A stretch of DNA of 64,000 nt, taken from NCBI RefSeq assembly GCF_014202905.1, contig NZ_JACHHY010000020.1:1-64000 (forward strand). The letters are read 5' to 3'. Made by a program: the position numbers and the translations under genes. Of the stretch, positions 17,079-26,217 are shown piece by piece. Numbering within the stretch: the stretch's first letter is position 1; the number at the start of each line of letters is the position of its first letter. This DNA comes from Chitinivorax tropicus. GTDB taxonomy: Bacteria; Pseudomonadota; Gammaproteobacteria; Burkholderiales; SCOH01. The notes under the pieces were generated by a model. It had not been told where the DNA came from and did no database searches. It saw only the letters and a program-made list of their open reading frames with translations.

Positions 17079-18278
17079 TCAATTGCCGCCCACTGTCTCC
17101 AACACTGTCCATTGGCCTTTTTCAACCTTATAGACGGTGATGTCGCCCGCTTTCAGATCGCCTTTTTCGTCATAGGCGATTTTGGTCGAGGTGACACCCT
17201 GGTTTTCAATTTTCGCCAATTCAGGCAGGTATTTCACAGGGTCAGTCGAATTGGCCTTTTTCATCGCCGCGATCATGGTCATGGTCGCGTCATAGGAGTA
17301 CGGCGAATACAGCTCCATGCTGCCGAACTTGGCTTTGACGCGGCTTTCGAAGTCCTTGCCGCCGGGCATCTTGTCCATTGGGACGCCGGCCAGCGATGCC
17401 ACTACGCCTTCAGCCTCGGCGCCCGCCAATTGCAGGAAGGTCGAGGTGCGGGTCATTTCGCCGGACACCAGGGTAGCCTTCAGGCCCAGGCGCTTGAGCT
17501 GCTTGGCCAGGGGCGCAGATTGCGCATCGGCTCCGCCGTAGAAGATGGCGTCTGGCTGCGATGCCTTGATGGCAGTCAAAATGGCGGTGAAATCGGTTGC
17601 TTTGTCGTTGGTGAACTCGCGTTTGACGATCTGGCCACCGGCAGTCTTGGCGGATTTCTCGAATTCATCGGCTAGACCTTGGCCATAGGCGGTGCGGTCA
17701 TCGATGATCGCGATTTTCTTCAAGCCGAGCTTGTTCACCACGAATGGCCCCATTACGCCACCTTGCTGGGTGTCGCTGGTCATGGCGCGGAAGGTGGTCT
17801 TGAAGCCTTGCTGGGTGTAGGCTGGGGCGGTGGCCATGGCAATCTGTGGCAGTCCGGCATCGGAGTAGATCTTGGAAGCTGGAATCGAGGTGCCGGAGTT
17901 GAAATGGCCGATGACCCCGCTGACTTTGGCATCCACCAAGCGTTGCGCCATCTGCGCGCCTGTTTTGGGGTCGGCTTGGTCGTCTTCCGCAACCAGCTCG
18001 AATTTGATCTTCTTGCCGCCGATTTCCAGTTTCTGCGCGTTGGCATCTTCAATGGCAAGCAGGATGCCATTCTTCATGTCGGCACCGTAATGCGCTTGGG
18101 GGCCGGTCAAGGGGCCGGCAAAGCCCAGTTTGATCACGTCGGAATCGCCAGCCACGGCGGGGGCACTGGCAGGTGTTGATGCCTGACCTGCCTGCTGTTC
18201 TGCCTTCTTACCGCAGGCGGTGATGGCCAATGCTGCGGTGACGGCCAGGCCAAGTGTTCGCAATGTGGAGTAATGCAT
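17079..18278 (-). CDS. Branched-chain amino acid-type ABC transporter substrate-binding lipoprotein
   Basis: The 399-residue protein is a periplasmic binding protein of the LivK/leucine-binding group. It has a lipobox (LAITAC, Cys22), a low-complexity Ala/Ser/Pro linker, and the two-lobed receptor fold starting IKLGFAGPLTGPQAHYGADM. Typical segments are VIGHFNSGTSIPASKIY and IDDRTAYGQGLADEF. It should deliver branched-chain or similar amino acids to a LivHMGF permease, but no permease gene is near. It stands alone upstream of nothing on its strand. Confidence 0.9.
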   Translation of the reverse strand: MHYSTLRTLGLAVTAALAITACGKKAEQQAGQASTPASAPAVAGDSDVIKLGFAGPLTGPQAHYGADMKNGILLAIEDANAQKLEIGGKKIKFELVAEDDQADPKTGAQMAQRLVDAKVSGVIGHFNSGTSIPASKIYSDAGLPQIAMATAPAYTQQGFKTTFRAMTSDTQQGGVMGPFVVNKLGLKKIAIIDDRTAYGQGLADEFEKSAKTAGGQIVKREFTNDKATDFTAILTAIKASQPDAIFYGGADAQSAPLAKQLKRLGLKATLVSGEMTRTSTFLQLAGAEAEGVVASLAGVPMDKMPGGKDFESRVKAKFGSMELYSPYSYDATMTMIAAMKKANSTDPVKYLPELAKIENQGVTSTKIAYDEKGDLKAGDITVYKVEKGQWTVLETVGGN

Positions 18279-18344
18279 GGTCTACCTCTTGTGATGATTG
18301 GGTTTGACTGGTACGTCGCCAGCCAGGAAAAAACACCTTTGCCA

Positions 18345-18366
18345 AGCGGCCCAGGGTTGGGCCGCT
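18345..18366 (-). terminator. Hairpin just downstream of putA
   Basis: AGCGGCCCA (18345-18353) pairs perfectly with TGGGCCGCT (18358-18366). It lies ten bases beyond the putA stop on the minus strand. A T-run (minus strand of ggaaaaaaca) comes about 16 bases after the stem rather than directly, so this is a less standard terminator. Confidence 0.5.
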
Positions 18367-18375
18367 CCAATCTTG

Positions 18376-21300
18376 TCATTCACCGATACTCATCAGGCTG
18401 GCATTGCCGCCGGCTGCAGTGGTATTGACGCTGATCGCACGCTCGGCCACCAGCCGATAGAGATCGTAGCGGCCCTCGTGATCAGGGCGGATCATCGGGA
18501 TCAATGCGCCATCGCGCTTGGCCAGAGTGCGTTGCAAGGCCAGGGCGCTGGCGTGGTCACCATCATGCAGCACGGCCAGGATCGCGCCTTCTGCCTCGGG
18601 CGCTTGGCTGGTGCTGGCTACATCCCCCAGCGCTTCAGCCAGTGCACGGCCATCCGAGCTGCTGGGGAGCACGATATGGTTGCCGCAAGCGAGCGCGGCA
18701 GCGGCCTGCAATGCCAGGTTGTTCAGCCCCTCGGCCAGGCAGGCGACCCGCCCGCGTGGTGCAAAGCCCAGGCTGTTGCGTTCGCCGGTGGGGCCGTTGA
18801 GTAAGGCCTCACGCCGTAACGGGCTGGCAGCCTCGTATTCGAAGATGATGGCCTGTAGCTGATCGCGCTGGCCTTGTGACAGGCTGCTCAGTCTGGCCTC
18901 TGCCAAGCGCTTAAGCCCGGTCAGCTCGACCACGCGAGCCGGTTTGCCGATCTGTGGCTGTGCGGTGGTATGGGTCAGTCGATGCAGGTAGAGGGGGCCA
19001 CCCGCCTTGGGGCCGGTGCCGGACTTGCCCTCCCCACCAAATGGTTGCACGCCGACCACAGCACCGACGATGTTGCGGTTGACATAGATATTGCCAGAAT
19101 GCACCTGTTGGGTGATCTGATCGATGGTTTCGTCGATCCGGCTGTGCACGCCATGGGTCAGGCCATAGCCCGTTGCATTGATGTCGGCAATCACCTGATC
19201 CAGCGCTGAGCCGTCAAAGCGGACGATATGCAGCACTGGGCCGAATACTTCACGTTCCAGCTGGCGGATGTTGTCGATCTCGAACAGGGTTGGTGCGACA
19301 AACGTACCTTGCTCGCAGGCCTTGCCCAAGGGGGCTTGGTAGTGCCATTTGGATTGCAGCTTGGTTTTCTCGATATGGGCCTGCAGATTGCGCTGGGCTT
19401 CCTGGTCGATGACCGGGCCGATGTCGGTTTCCAACAGGGCAGGGTTGCCGATGCGCAGCTCTTGCATGGCGCCTTTCAGCATGGTGATGACCTTGTCCGC
19501 GATGTCACGTTGCAGGTAGAGCACCCGCAACGCCGAGCAGCGCTGGCCGGCGCTGTCGAATGCCGAGCTGAGTACATCGTTGACCACCTGTTCTGGCAAC
19601 GCCGAGCTGTCAACGATCATGGCGTTCATACCGCCAGTCTCGGCAATCAACAGCGGGCTGTCGTCGCGCGCGGCCAGCGTGCGGTTGATCAGCTGGGCGA
19701 CTTCGGTCGATCCGGTGAACATCACCCCGGCAATGCGCGGATCACGGGTCAGTGCCGCGCCGACGATTTCACCTGTGCCGGGCAGGAATTGCAATACATC
19801 CTGTGGGATGCCCGCTTCGTGAAGCAGGCGCACCGCTTCGGCTGCGATCAATGGGGTCTGCTCTGCAGGCTTGGCCAGGACAGGGTTGCCCGCTGCCAGG
19901 GCGGCGGTGACCTGGCCGATGAAGATTGCCAGGGGGAAATTCCAGGGGCTGATGCAGACCATGGGCCCGCGCGGCGTGGCCTGACTCAGCTCTTGTCGGG
20001 CTTGGGTGGCGTAGTATCGGCAGAAATCAATGGCCTCGCGTACCTCCGCAATGGCGTTCGGCAGGGATTTACCCGCTTCACGCACCGCCAGCCCCATCAA
20101 GGTAGACATCTGTTGCTGTAGCAGATCGCCCGCCCGCGCGATGCAGGCGGCACGGTCCGCAGCGGGGACAGCAGCCCAGCGGGGCGCTGCCGCTGCTGCC
20201 ATATCCAATGCCTGGCTGACCTGCTCGGGGCTGGCATCCACCACATGGCCCACTATATCGTCCCGATTGGCCGGGTTGTGGATGGGCTGGGGCGTGCCTC
20301 CCAGCGCCAAGCCGCTTCCCAATATCGGTGCGGCTTGCCATGGGCGGGACTCACTGGCGCGCAATGCGACGCTCAGCCCAGACAGCTTGAATTCGTTCGA
20401 CAGATCCATCCCGTCTGAATTCGGACGGCTTTCGCCATACAGCCCTGATGGCAGCGGGATCTTGCCATGTGGTTGACCAGCATGTTTGGCGGCCTCGGTC
20501 ACCTGATCAGCAATCAGCTCGTCGATCGGCACGGCTTCATCGACGATCCGGTTGACAAAGGAGGTATTGGCACCGTTTTCCAGCAGGCGGCGCACCAGGT
20601 AGGCCAGCAGTGTCTCGTGTGAGCCGACCGGAGCGTAGATACGGCAGGCTTTGCCCAGCTTGTCCTGGCCCACCACTAAGTCATAGAGTGTTTCACCCAT
20701 GCCGTGCAGGCACTGGAATTCATAATCCTTGCCTTCGCCCAGCTGGTGAATGGCCGCCAGCGAGTAGGCATTGTGGGTGGCGAATTGTGGGAAGACGGCA
20801 TCTTGCGCGGCCAGCAGTTTCTTAGCGCAGGCCAGGTAGGCGACATCGGTGTATACCTTGCGGGTATAGACTGGATAACCCTCCAGCCCATCGAGCTGGG
20901 CCCGCTTGATCTCGGCATCCCAATAAGCGCCTTTCACCAAGCGGACCATAAAGCGGTGCCCGCTACGACGGGCTAGGTCGATGATCCAGTCAATCACGAA
21001 AGGACAACGCTTCTGGTAGGCCTGCACCACAAAACCGATTCCATTCCAACCCGCGAAGGCCGGGTCCAAGGCCAGGGCTTCGAGCAGATCCAGTGACAGC
21101 TCCAGCCGATCGGCTTCTTCCGCATCGACGTTGAAACCGATGTCGTATTGCTTGGCCAGCAGCAGCAAGGATTTGATGCGGGGAAGCAGCTCATGGGCCG
21201 CCCGGGCATGCTGTGCACGGCTATAGCGGGGGTGCAGCGCAGACAGCTTCACCGAGATGCCTGGCCCGGCATAGACGCCGCGCCCTTTGCTGGCCTTGCC

Positions 21301-21990
21301 GATGGCGTGGATCGCCTGCTCATAGGCTGTGTAGTAGCGCTGGGCGTCTTCATCTGTCATGGCAGCTTCGCCCAGCATGTCATAGGAGAAGCGGAAGCCG
21401 CGAGCCTCGCGTTCCACGCCATTGCTCAGCGCTTCGTCGATGGTCTCGCCGGTCACGAACTGCTTGCCCAGCATGCGCATGGCCAGATCGACCCCCTTGC
21501 GGATCAGCGGCTCGCCGCCTTTGGCGATCATGCGGGTCAGCGCGCTGGACAAGCCTTTTTCACTGTTGGTCGAGACCAGCTTGCCGGTGATCAGCAAGCC
21601 CCAGGTGGCGGCATTCACAAACAGCGATGCGCTTTGCCCCAGGTGGGCCTTCCAGTCTCCTTTGGAAATCTTGTCGCGGATCAGGCGGTCGGCGGTTTCC
21701 TGATCAGGAATGCGTAACAAGGCCTCGGCCAGACACATCAGCGCGACCCCCTCAGTGCTGTCCAGCGAGAACTCATGCATCAGCGCATCGACGCCACTGG
21801 AGCGAGTCCGTTTCTCGCGGACGTCAGTCACCAGTTTGCGTGCCAGCGCCTGGATCGATTTGACCTGTTCGGCTGACAAAGCAGCCTGGGCCAAGATGGC
21901 CTGGACACATTCACGTTCATCACGTCGGTAAGCAGCGGTGATTGCGTCACGGAGTGCGGATTGAGGGCGGGACAATTCGCCGAATTGCAT
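18376..21990 (-). CDS. putA: Bifunctional proline dehydrogenase / L-glutamate-gamma-semialdehyde dehydrogenase PutA
   Basis: The 1204-residue enzyme oxidises proline to glutamate in two steps. The proline dehydrogenase barrel covers roughly 180-480 ([29 protein letters not shown]). The aldehyde dehydrogenase domain covers about 560-1000, with Glu784 in AETGG and catalytic Cys818 in SAGQRCSAL, 34 residues apart as usual. A conserved C-terminal domain of about 200 residues follows. There is no N-terminal ribbon-helix-helix domain, so it is a non-regulatory PutA with C-terminal domain (type B layout). ATG 21990 has a GGAGA site six bases upstream. Confidence 0.95.
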   Translation of the reverse strand: MQFGELSRPQSALRDAITAAYRRDERECVQAILAQAALSAEQVKSIQALARKLVTDVREKRTRSSGVDALMHEFSLDSTEGVALMCLAEALLRIPDQETADRLIRDKISKGDWKAHLGQSASLFVNAATWGLLITGKLVSTNSEKGLSSALTRMIAKGGEPLIRKGVDLAMRMLGKQFVTGETIDEALSNGVEREARGFRFSYDMLGEAAMTDEDAQRYYTAYEQAIHAIGKASKGRGVYAGPGISVKLSALHPRYSRAQHARAAHELLPRIKSLLLLAKQYDIGFNVDAEEADRLELSLDLLEALALDPAFAGWNGIGFVVQAYQKRCPFVIDWIIDLARRSGHRFMVRLVKGAYWDAEIKRAQLDGLEGYPVYTRKVYTDVAYLACAKKLLAAQDAVFPQFATHNAYSLAAIHQLGEGKDYEFQCLHGMGETLYDLVVGQDKLGKACRIYAPVGSHETLLAYLVRRLLENGANTSFVNRIVDEAVPIDELIADQVTEAAKHAGQPHGKIPLPSGLYGESRPNSDGMDLSNEFKLSGLSVALRASESRPWQAAPILGSGLALGGTPQPIHNPANRDDIVGHVVDASPEQVSQALDMAAAAAPRWAAVPAADRAACIARAGDLLQQQMSTLMGLAVREAGKSLPNAIAEVREAIDFCRYYATQARQELSQATPRGPMVCISPWNFPLAIFIGQVTAALAAGNPVLAKPAEQTPLIAAEAVRLLHEAGIPQDVLQFLPGTGEIVGAALTRDPRIAGVMFTGSTEVAQLINRTLAARDDSPLLIAETGGMNAMIVDSSALPEQVVNDVLSSAFDSAGQRCSALRVLYLQRDIADKVITMLKGAMQELRIGNPALLETDIGPVIDQEAQRNLQAHIEKTKLQSKWHYQAPLGKACEQGTFVAPTLFEIDNIRQLEREVFGPVLHIVRFDGSALDQVIADINATGYGLTHGVHSRIDETIDQITQQVHSGNIYVNRNIVGAVVGVQPFGGEGKSGTGPKAGGPLYLHRLTHTTAQPQIGKPARVVELTGLKRLAEARLSSLSQGQRDQLQAIIFEYEAASPLRREALLNGPTGERNSLGFAPRGRVACLAEGLNNLALQAAAALACGNHIVLPSSSDGRALAEALGDVASTSQAPEAEGAILAVLHDGDHASALALQRTLAKRDGALIPMIRPDHEGRYDLYRLVAERAISVNTTAAGGNASLMSIGE

Positions 21991-22397
21991 GAGGGGTCTC
22001 CTGCCGGTCACGACCTTTGGGTGCGCCGTCGGTATTATTCATGTTATACAGAGGCTTGGAATCAGGCCTTCAATCAAGAACCTGCTCACCATCTTGTCGC
22101 GCGACAGAGATCAAGGCAACGTTGCGCTATCAAGACACCCATTCATAAGTCTGCATATGGTGTCTGGTTGGGCACGTCACCCATTTGACGATCGCTTATG
22201 ATAGATATAGAACAGGTTCCAATCAGGCAGCGGATTTCAAGTTGGATTGATCCTGTCAGCTTGGCCTGCCGTACCTGCACGGAGGCCGTGATCAGCCAGG
22301 ATTTAGCGGTATTTTCGCATGCGCAACCATTAGGGAAAATCACAATACTTCATAACCATGTCAAATCCAGTTATATCAAGGTTTCAAAAGGGATTGC
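21991..22397. other. Divergent intergenic region between putA and the FAD dehydrogenase
   Basis: This 407-base gap must hold promoters for both flanking genes. One plus-strand candidate is TTGACG (22185-22190), a 17-base spacer and TAGAAC (22208-22213), which would leave a leader of about 180 bases. No gene, terminator or strong inverted repeat was seen. A PutA regulator is not encoded here. Confidence 0.45.
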
Positions 22398-23813
22398 ATG
22401 CCACAGAATGACCAGATGGAAACGTTTCAGCTGATCAGCGCATTACAGCATTTATTGGGGGATGCTCACGTATTGCTCGATGACGTGCAGAAAGCGCCGT
22501 TCTGCATCGATCAGCGGCGGCGCTACCAGGGAAATGCGCTGGCGGTCATCCAGCCGGCCACGGTGGCTGAGATATGTCAGGTCGTTCGTCTGGCTGCGGC
22601 GGCTGGAGTCAGTATCGTGCCCCAAGGGGGGAATACCGGCCTGGTCGGCGGCGCGACGCCAGTATCGATGGGGCGTCCAAGCCTGGTGCTGAGCTTGGCC
22701 CGCATGAACCAAATCCGCCAATGGCATGGTGATGGTGTGACAGTCGAGGCGGGGGTCATTCTGGCTGAGCTGAACCGGCTTGCTGGGGGGCGGGGGCAGT
22801 ATCTACCAATCGATCTGGCTTCCAGTGGTTCTGCGCAGATTGGTGGCGTGATCTCGACCAATGCGGGTGGCATGCGGGTGATCCGCCATGGCATGCTGCG
22901 TCAGCATGTGCTGGGACTGGAGGTGGTATTGGCCAATGGGGAGGTATGGTCCGATCTGCGCCCTTTGCTCAAAAACAATTGCGGCTACGATCTCAAGCAG
23001 TTGTTCATTGGGGCCGAGGGCACGTTGGGCATTGTGACCGCCGCGACATTGCGGCTGGTGCCAACGCCCATCCAGCAGGCCACTGCGTGGGTGGCGCTGC
23101 CAGACATGGCCGCGGCACTTGAATTACTGGGTGCTTTGCGTCAATCCGCTGGGGATGCTTTGACGGCCTTCGAGGTCATCAACCACAACTGTATCGAGCT
23201 GGTGGCCAAGCACGCACCTGATCTGGCTTGGCCGTTGCCCGGTGAGCATGCCGACTGGTATGCGTTGGTGGAGCTGTCCGCATCGCATCAGGCGATCGAT
23301 TTGCATACGATGCTACTGGATTGTTTAGCAGGGCTGGGCGTGCAACGGGCGGTGGTGGCGCAGAGCCAGGCGCAGACCGATACCCTCTGGCGGTGGCGTG
23401 AGTTGATTCCGGAGGCGCAGCGACTGGCGGGCGGCAATATCAAACATGATATTGCCGTGCCGCATGATGCCTTGCCAGTGTTTGTCTCACGGGCCGAACA
23501 GGCGCTGAAAGATCGCTTCCCCGAGGTTGCCATCATTGCGTTTGGCCATGCGGGTGATGGGAACCTGCACTATAACGTGGCCCATACCCGGTCTTCTGCT
23601 GCGGATACGTTTCTGGATGAGGCCGAGGTGAACGGGCTGATCTATGACCTGGTCAAGGCGTGTGGCGGCACTTGCAGCGCCGAGCATGGTATCGGCCAGT
23701 TGAAGCGGGATCGGCTGCGTGATTGGGCAGGCCCGACAGGGTGGCAATTGATGCAGCAGATCAAGTCATCGCTGGACCCTGACGGCGTGTTCAACCCCGG
23801 CAAGGTGCTGTAG
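22398..23813 (+). CDS. FAD-binding D-2-hydroxyacid dehydrogenase (GlcD/D2HGDH-like)
   Basis: The 471-residue protein has a VAO/PCMH-type FAD domain (residues 35-220; VPQGGNTGLVGGATP, SSGSAQIGGVISTNAGG, LLKNNCGYDLKQLFIGAEGT) and an FAD-oxidase C domain ending in SLDPDGVFNPGKVL. The metal/active-site region FGHAGDGNLHYNV and SAEHGIGQLK fits D-2-hydroxyglutarate, D-lactate or glycolate dehydrogenases. It lacks Fe-S motifs. The exact substrate is not shown by the sequence. The start ATG has an AAAAGGG site; a second in-frame ATG lies six codons later. Confidence 0.88.
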   Translation: MPQNDQMETFQLISALQHLLGDAHVLLDDVQKAPFCIDQRRRYQGNALAVIQPATVAEICQVVRLAAAAGVSIVPQGGNTGLVGGATPVSMGRPSLVLSLARMNQIRQWHGDGVTVEAGVILAELNRLAGGRGQYLPIDLASSGSAQIGGVISTNAGGMRVIRHGMLRQHVLGLEVVLANGEVWSDLRPLLKNNCGYDLKQLFIGAEGTLGIVTAATLRLVPTPIQQATAWVALPDMAAALELLGALRQSAGDALTAFEVINHNCIELVAKHAPDLAWPLPGEHADWYALVELSASHQAIDLHTMLLDCLAGLGVQRAVVAQSQAQTDTLWRWRELIPEAQRLAGGNIKHDIAVPHDALPVFVSRAEQALKDRFPEVAIIAFGHAGDGNLHYNVAHTRSSAADTFLDEAEVNGLIYDLVKACGGTCSAEHGIGQLKRDRLRDWAGPTGWQLMQQIKSSLDPDGVFNPGKVL

Positions 23814-23816
23814 GTG

Positions 23817-23840
23817 CCGTTGGCATCGTGTTGCCAATGG
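23817..23840. terminator. Hairpin between convergent dehydrogenase and murJ genes
   Basis: CCGTTGGCA (23817-23825) pairs with TGCCAATGG (23832-23840) with one G-T wobble and a six-base loop. It lies in the 40-base gap between convergent genes. No T-tract follows on either strand, so its role as a terminator is uncertain. Confidence 0.35.
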
Positions 23841-23853
23841 GGCCTGATGCGGC

Positions 23854-25395
23854 TCAATGCTCACGCCGCATGAATTGCCGTGGTCGGACACCCATCGCCA
23901 GTAGCATCGCAAAGTAACTGGCTGCACCAAGCAGAACGGTGGCTGTCAGATAGCCTGCTCTCGTCAATGCAGGTGCGCTAGTCCAGCCCCCGAACTGTTG
24001 GGCTGCGAAATGGCAAAGTACGGACATCACCACCGACGCCACCACCACCTGTAGCAGAAATTTTATCCACCCTGCCTGGGGCTGATAGAAACCCTGCTGA
24101 CGGGACCGGATATAAAGCATGCCAGCATTGAAGCAGGATGCGATGCCGATTGATAGCGCCAGCCCGGCATGCTGCAGTGGGAGGATAAACATGAAGACGA
24201 CATTCATGAGCTGGGTCAAGCCTAGTGTGATCATCCCGATCCGGACCGGTGTCTTGGTATCGCCGCGTGCATAAAAGCCAGGGGCGAGGATCTTGATACT
24301 GATCAAACCCAATAGGCCGACTGCATAGGCCACCAGCGCGCGTTGTGTCATCAGCATGTCGTGCGTGGTGAATTTCCCGTGTACGAACAAAGTGCCGATC
24401 AGGGGTTCGCTCAACACCGCCAAGGCACAGGTGGCCGGCACCGAGAGCAGCAGACACAGGCGCAGCCCCCAATCCAGCAGCCTACTGTACTCAACTGCAT
24501 TGTTGGCAGCATGATGCTTCGACAAGCTAGGCAGCAGGATTGTTCCTAGCGCCACGCCCAGGACACCGGTTGGAAACTCCATCAGCCGATCAGCGTAATT
24601 CATCCACGAAATACTGCCATCCGGCAACAACGAAGCCAGCATGGTGTTGATGATCAAGCTGACCTGTGCAACCGACACTCCCAGCACGGCAGGCCCCATC
24701 TTCTTCAGGATGCGCATGACGGCCTCGTCTTTTAAACCGAGCCGTGGCCACGTCAGCATGCCGATCTTACGCAGATAGGGCAGCTGAAAGAACAATTGGG
24801 CAACGCCCCCGGCAAAGACACCCCAGGCCAAAGCCATCGCGGGCGGATCGAAATAGGGCGCCAACCACAGCGAGAACAGGATCAACGAAATATTCAACAG
24901 GGTAGGCGTGAAAGCCGGGATCGAGAACTTGTTATAAGTATTGAGAACACTACCCGCCAATGAAGACAGCGAGATCAGTAAGATGTATGGAAAGGTGACC
25001 CGCAGCATGTCGCAGGCCAGCGAGAATTTATCGGCATTCTTCGCAAAGCCCGGCGCGGTCAGGTAGATCACGGTGGGCGCGGCGAGTATGCCCAGCGCCG
25101 TCACCACGAACAGGGCCAGGGCCAGCGTGCCGGTGACCTTGGCGACCAGCTGCTGGGTTTCTGCTTCTGTCTTCTGAGTCTTGTACTCGGCCAGCACCGG
25201 TACGAATGCCTGCGAGAAGGCCCCTTCGGCAAAAATCCGCCGTAACAGATTAGGTAGTTTGAATGCAGTAAAGAAAGCATCGGTAGCCGCGCTGGCACCA
25301 AATGCGTGCGAAATGATCGCCTCGCGCAGAAAGCCTAGAATACGGGAAACCAGTGTCATGCCACTGACTGTGGTCAGTGCCTTCAATAGATTCAT
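23854..25395 (-). CDS. murJ: Lipid II flippase MurJ
   Basis: The 513-residue protein has about fourteen membrane helices and begins [20 protein letters not shown] with GFLREAII following, the MurJ/MviN signature. Other family segments include [20 protein letters not shown] near residue 45 and [20 protein letters not shown] near 275. It flips lipid II to the periplasmic side for peptidoglycan synthesis. It is divergent from rpsT, a common pairing in betaproteobacteria. Confidence 0.96.
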   Translation of the reverse strand: MNLLKALTTVSGMTLVSRILGFLREAIISHAFGASAATDAFFTAFKLPNLLRRIFAEGAFSQAFVPVLAEYKTQKTEAETQQLVAKVTGTLALALFVVTALGILAAPTVIYLTAPGFAKNADKFSLACDMLRVTFPYILLISLSSLAGSVLNTYNKFSIPAFTPTLLNISLILFSLWLAPYFDPPAMALAWGVFAGGVAQLFFQLPYLRKIGMLTWPRLGLKDEAVMRILKKMGPAVLGVSVAQVSLIINTMLASLLPDGSISWMNYADRLMEFPTGVLGVALGTILLPSLSKHHAANNAVEYSRLLDWGLRLCLLLSVPATCALAVLSEPLIGTLFVHGKFTTHDMLMTQRALVAYAVGLLGLISIKILAPGFYARGDTKTPVRIGMITLGLTQLMNVVFMFILPLQHAGLALSIGIASCFNAGMLYIRSRQQGFYQPQAGWIKFLLQVVVASVVMSVLCHFAAQQFGGWTSAPALTRAGYLTATVLLGAASYFAMLLAMGVRPRQFMRREH

Positions 25396-25441
25396 AAATT
25401 TACGTGTCGGACTTGATGGCGGGGCGTATGATACGCGATTC

Positions 25442-25470
25442 TTGCATTGCCGGGTAAGAACACGTATGAT
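25442..25470 (+). promoter_or_regulatory. Promoter of rpsT
   Basis: TTGCAT (25442-25447) and TATGAT (25465-25470) are separated by 17 bases. The predicted start near 25477 gives a leader of about 40 bases before the rpsT ATG at 25516. Confidence 0.65.
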
Positions 25471-25515
25471 TACGCGTTTTTACAAATGCCTAATTTCACT
25501 AGGAGTTGACTTAGC

Positions 25516-25779
25516 ATGGCAAACAGCGCACAAGCCCGTAAACGTGCTCGCCAGGCTGACCTTGCCCGCGCGCGCAATGCCAGCCAGCGTTCTGCTTTCC
25601 GTACCGCAATCAAAAAAGTTCTCAAAGCAATTGAAACTGGCGATAAGGCTGCGGCACAGCAAGTGTTTCAGGAATCGGTCAGCGTGATTGATCGCATCGC
25701 TGACAAGAAGATTTTCCATAAGAACAAGGCAGCGCGTCATAAGAGCCGTCTGTCTGCTGCAATCAAGGCAATGGCCTGA
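25516..25779 (+). CDS. rpsT: 30S ribosomal protein S20
   Basis: The 87-residue basic protein starts [19 protein letters not shown], the standard S20 N-terminus, and ends [13 protein letters not shown]20 binds 16S rRNA early in 30S assembly. A TAGGAG site precedes the ATG. It is a single-gene unit with its own promoter and terminator. Confidence 0.98.
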   Translation: MANSAQARKRARQADLARARNASQRSAFRTAIKKVLKAIETGDKAAAQQVFQESVSVIDRIADKKIFHKNKAARHKSRLSAAIKAMA

Positions 25780-25803
25780 TCGCTTCAAGCGGAATTCATA
25801 AAA

Positions 25804-25830
25804 AACCCGACCATTGGTCGGGTTTTTTAT
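25804..25830 (+). terminator. Intrinsic terminator of rpsT
   Basis: CCCGACC (25806-25812) pairs with GGTCGGG (25816-25822), extended by a run of A's before and T's after (ttttttattt). It lies about 25 bases after the rpsT stop and separates rpsT from the cobalamin riboswitch. Confidence 0.92.
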
Positions 25831-25861
25831 TTGCACGACGCGAATTGAAACCCTGTATACT
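25831..25861 (+). promoter_or_regulatory. Candidate promoter of the btuB riboswitch transcript
   Basis: TTGCAC at 25831-25836 and TATACT at 25856-25861 are 19 bases apart, slightly long. The predicted start near 25868 lies just before the first riboswitch element. Confidence 0.4.
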
Positions 25862-25872
25862 CCGCACCGCTT

Positions 25873-26075
25873 CAGGTGCCCGTTAGACAATTTACATCAA
25901 TCGGATCAATTGATGGATTGGCAAAAAGGGTGAAACTGGGAACTGGGTGAGTTCGCCATTTTGCGATATGCCCAGGCTGCCCCCGCAACTGTAGACAAGT
26001 GCGCCACCTCATCATGCCACCGATGATTCGGGAAGGCGAGCTGGAAGACTTGTGAGCCAGGAGACCGGCCTGAAT
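25873..26075 (+). ncRNA. Cobalamin (AdoCbl-type) riboswitch
   Basis: The leader shows the conserved cobalamin-riboswitch order: CAGGTGCCC near 25873, a stem CATCAAT/ATTGATG, AAAAAGGGTGAAACTGGGAA-like segment near 25923, the B12-box core CTGCCCCCGCAACTGTA near 25977-25995, GGGAAGGCGA near 26030, and GAGCCAGGAGACCGGCCTG at 26054-26072. It lies about 140 bases upstream of btuB and should lower its expression when cobalamin is plentiful. No intrinsic terminator lies between it and btuB, so control at translation start is more likely. Confidence 0.95.
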
Positions 26076-26186
26076 GTGTGGTGGGAGGTCGCGGTGGGCG
26101 GCAGATCTGCTCAATATTGCCCGATGTCCTGCGGCAGTGATTGCGTAACCTCCCTGTTGAGAATCCGTGCTTGCGAGGGGCAAGCA

Positions 26187-26211
26187 TTCCGCGAGTTCGA
26201 CTCGCTGGGAG
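26187..26211 (+). promoter_or_regulatory. Hairpin adjoining the btuB Shine-Dalgarno, likely riboswitch expression platform
   Basis: GCGAGT (26191-26196) pairs perfectly with ACTCGC (26200-26205) around a TCG loop. The GGGAG ribosome site follows at 26207-26211, and the CC at 26189-26190 can extend the stem into it across a bulged T. A TTG start follows six bases after the site. This places a small regulatory stem exactly at the btuB translation start. Confidence 0.55.
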
Positions 26212-26217
26212 ATCGTC

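Noticed and set aside
19228-20121. 297-codon open frame on the plus strand inside putA
   Set aside because: It lies antisense to the aldehyde dehydrogenase domain of PutA, has no family resemblance and no ribosome site; it is a shadow of GC-rich coding sequence.
26167-26217. GTG start for btuB 17 codons upstream
   Set aside because: It would place a charged stretch before the signal peptide and lacks a ribosome site, while the TTG at 26218 has a strong one at proper spacing.
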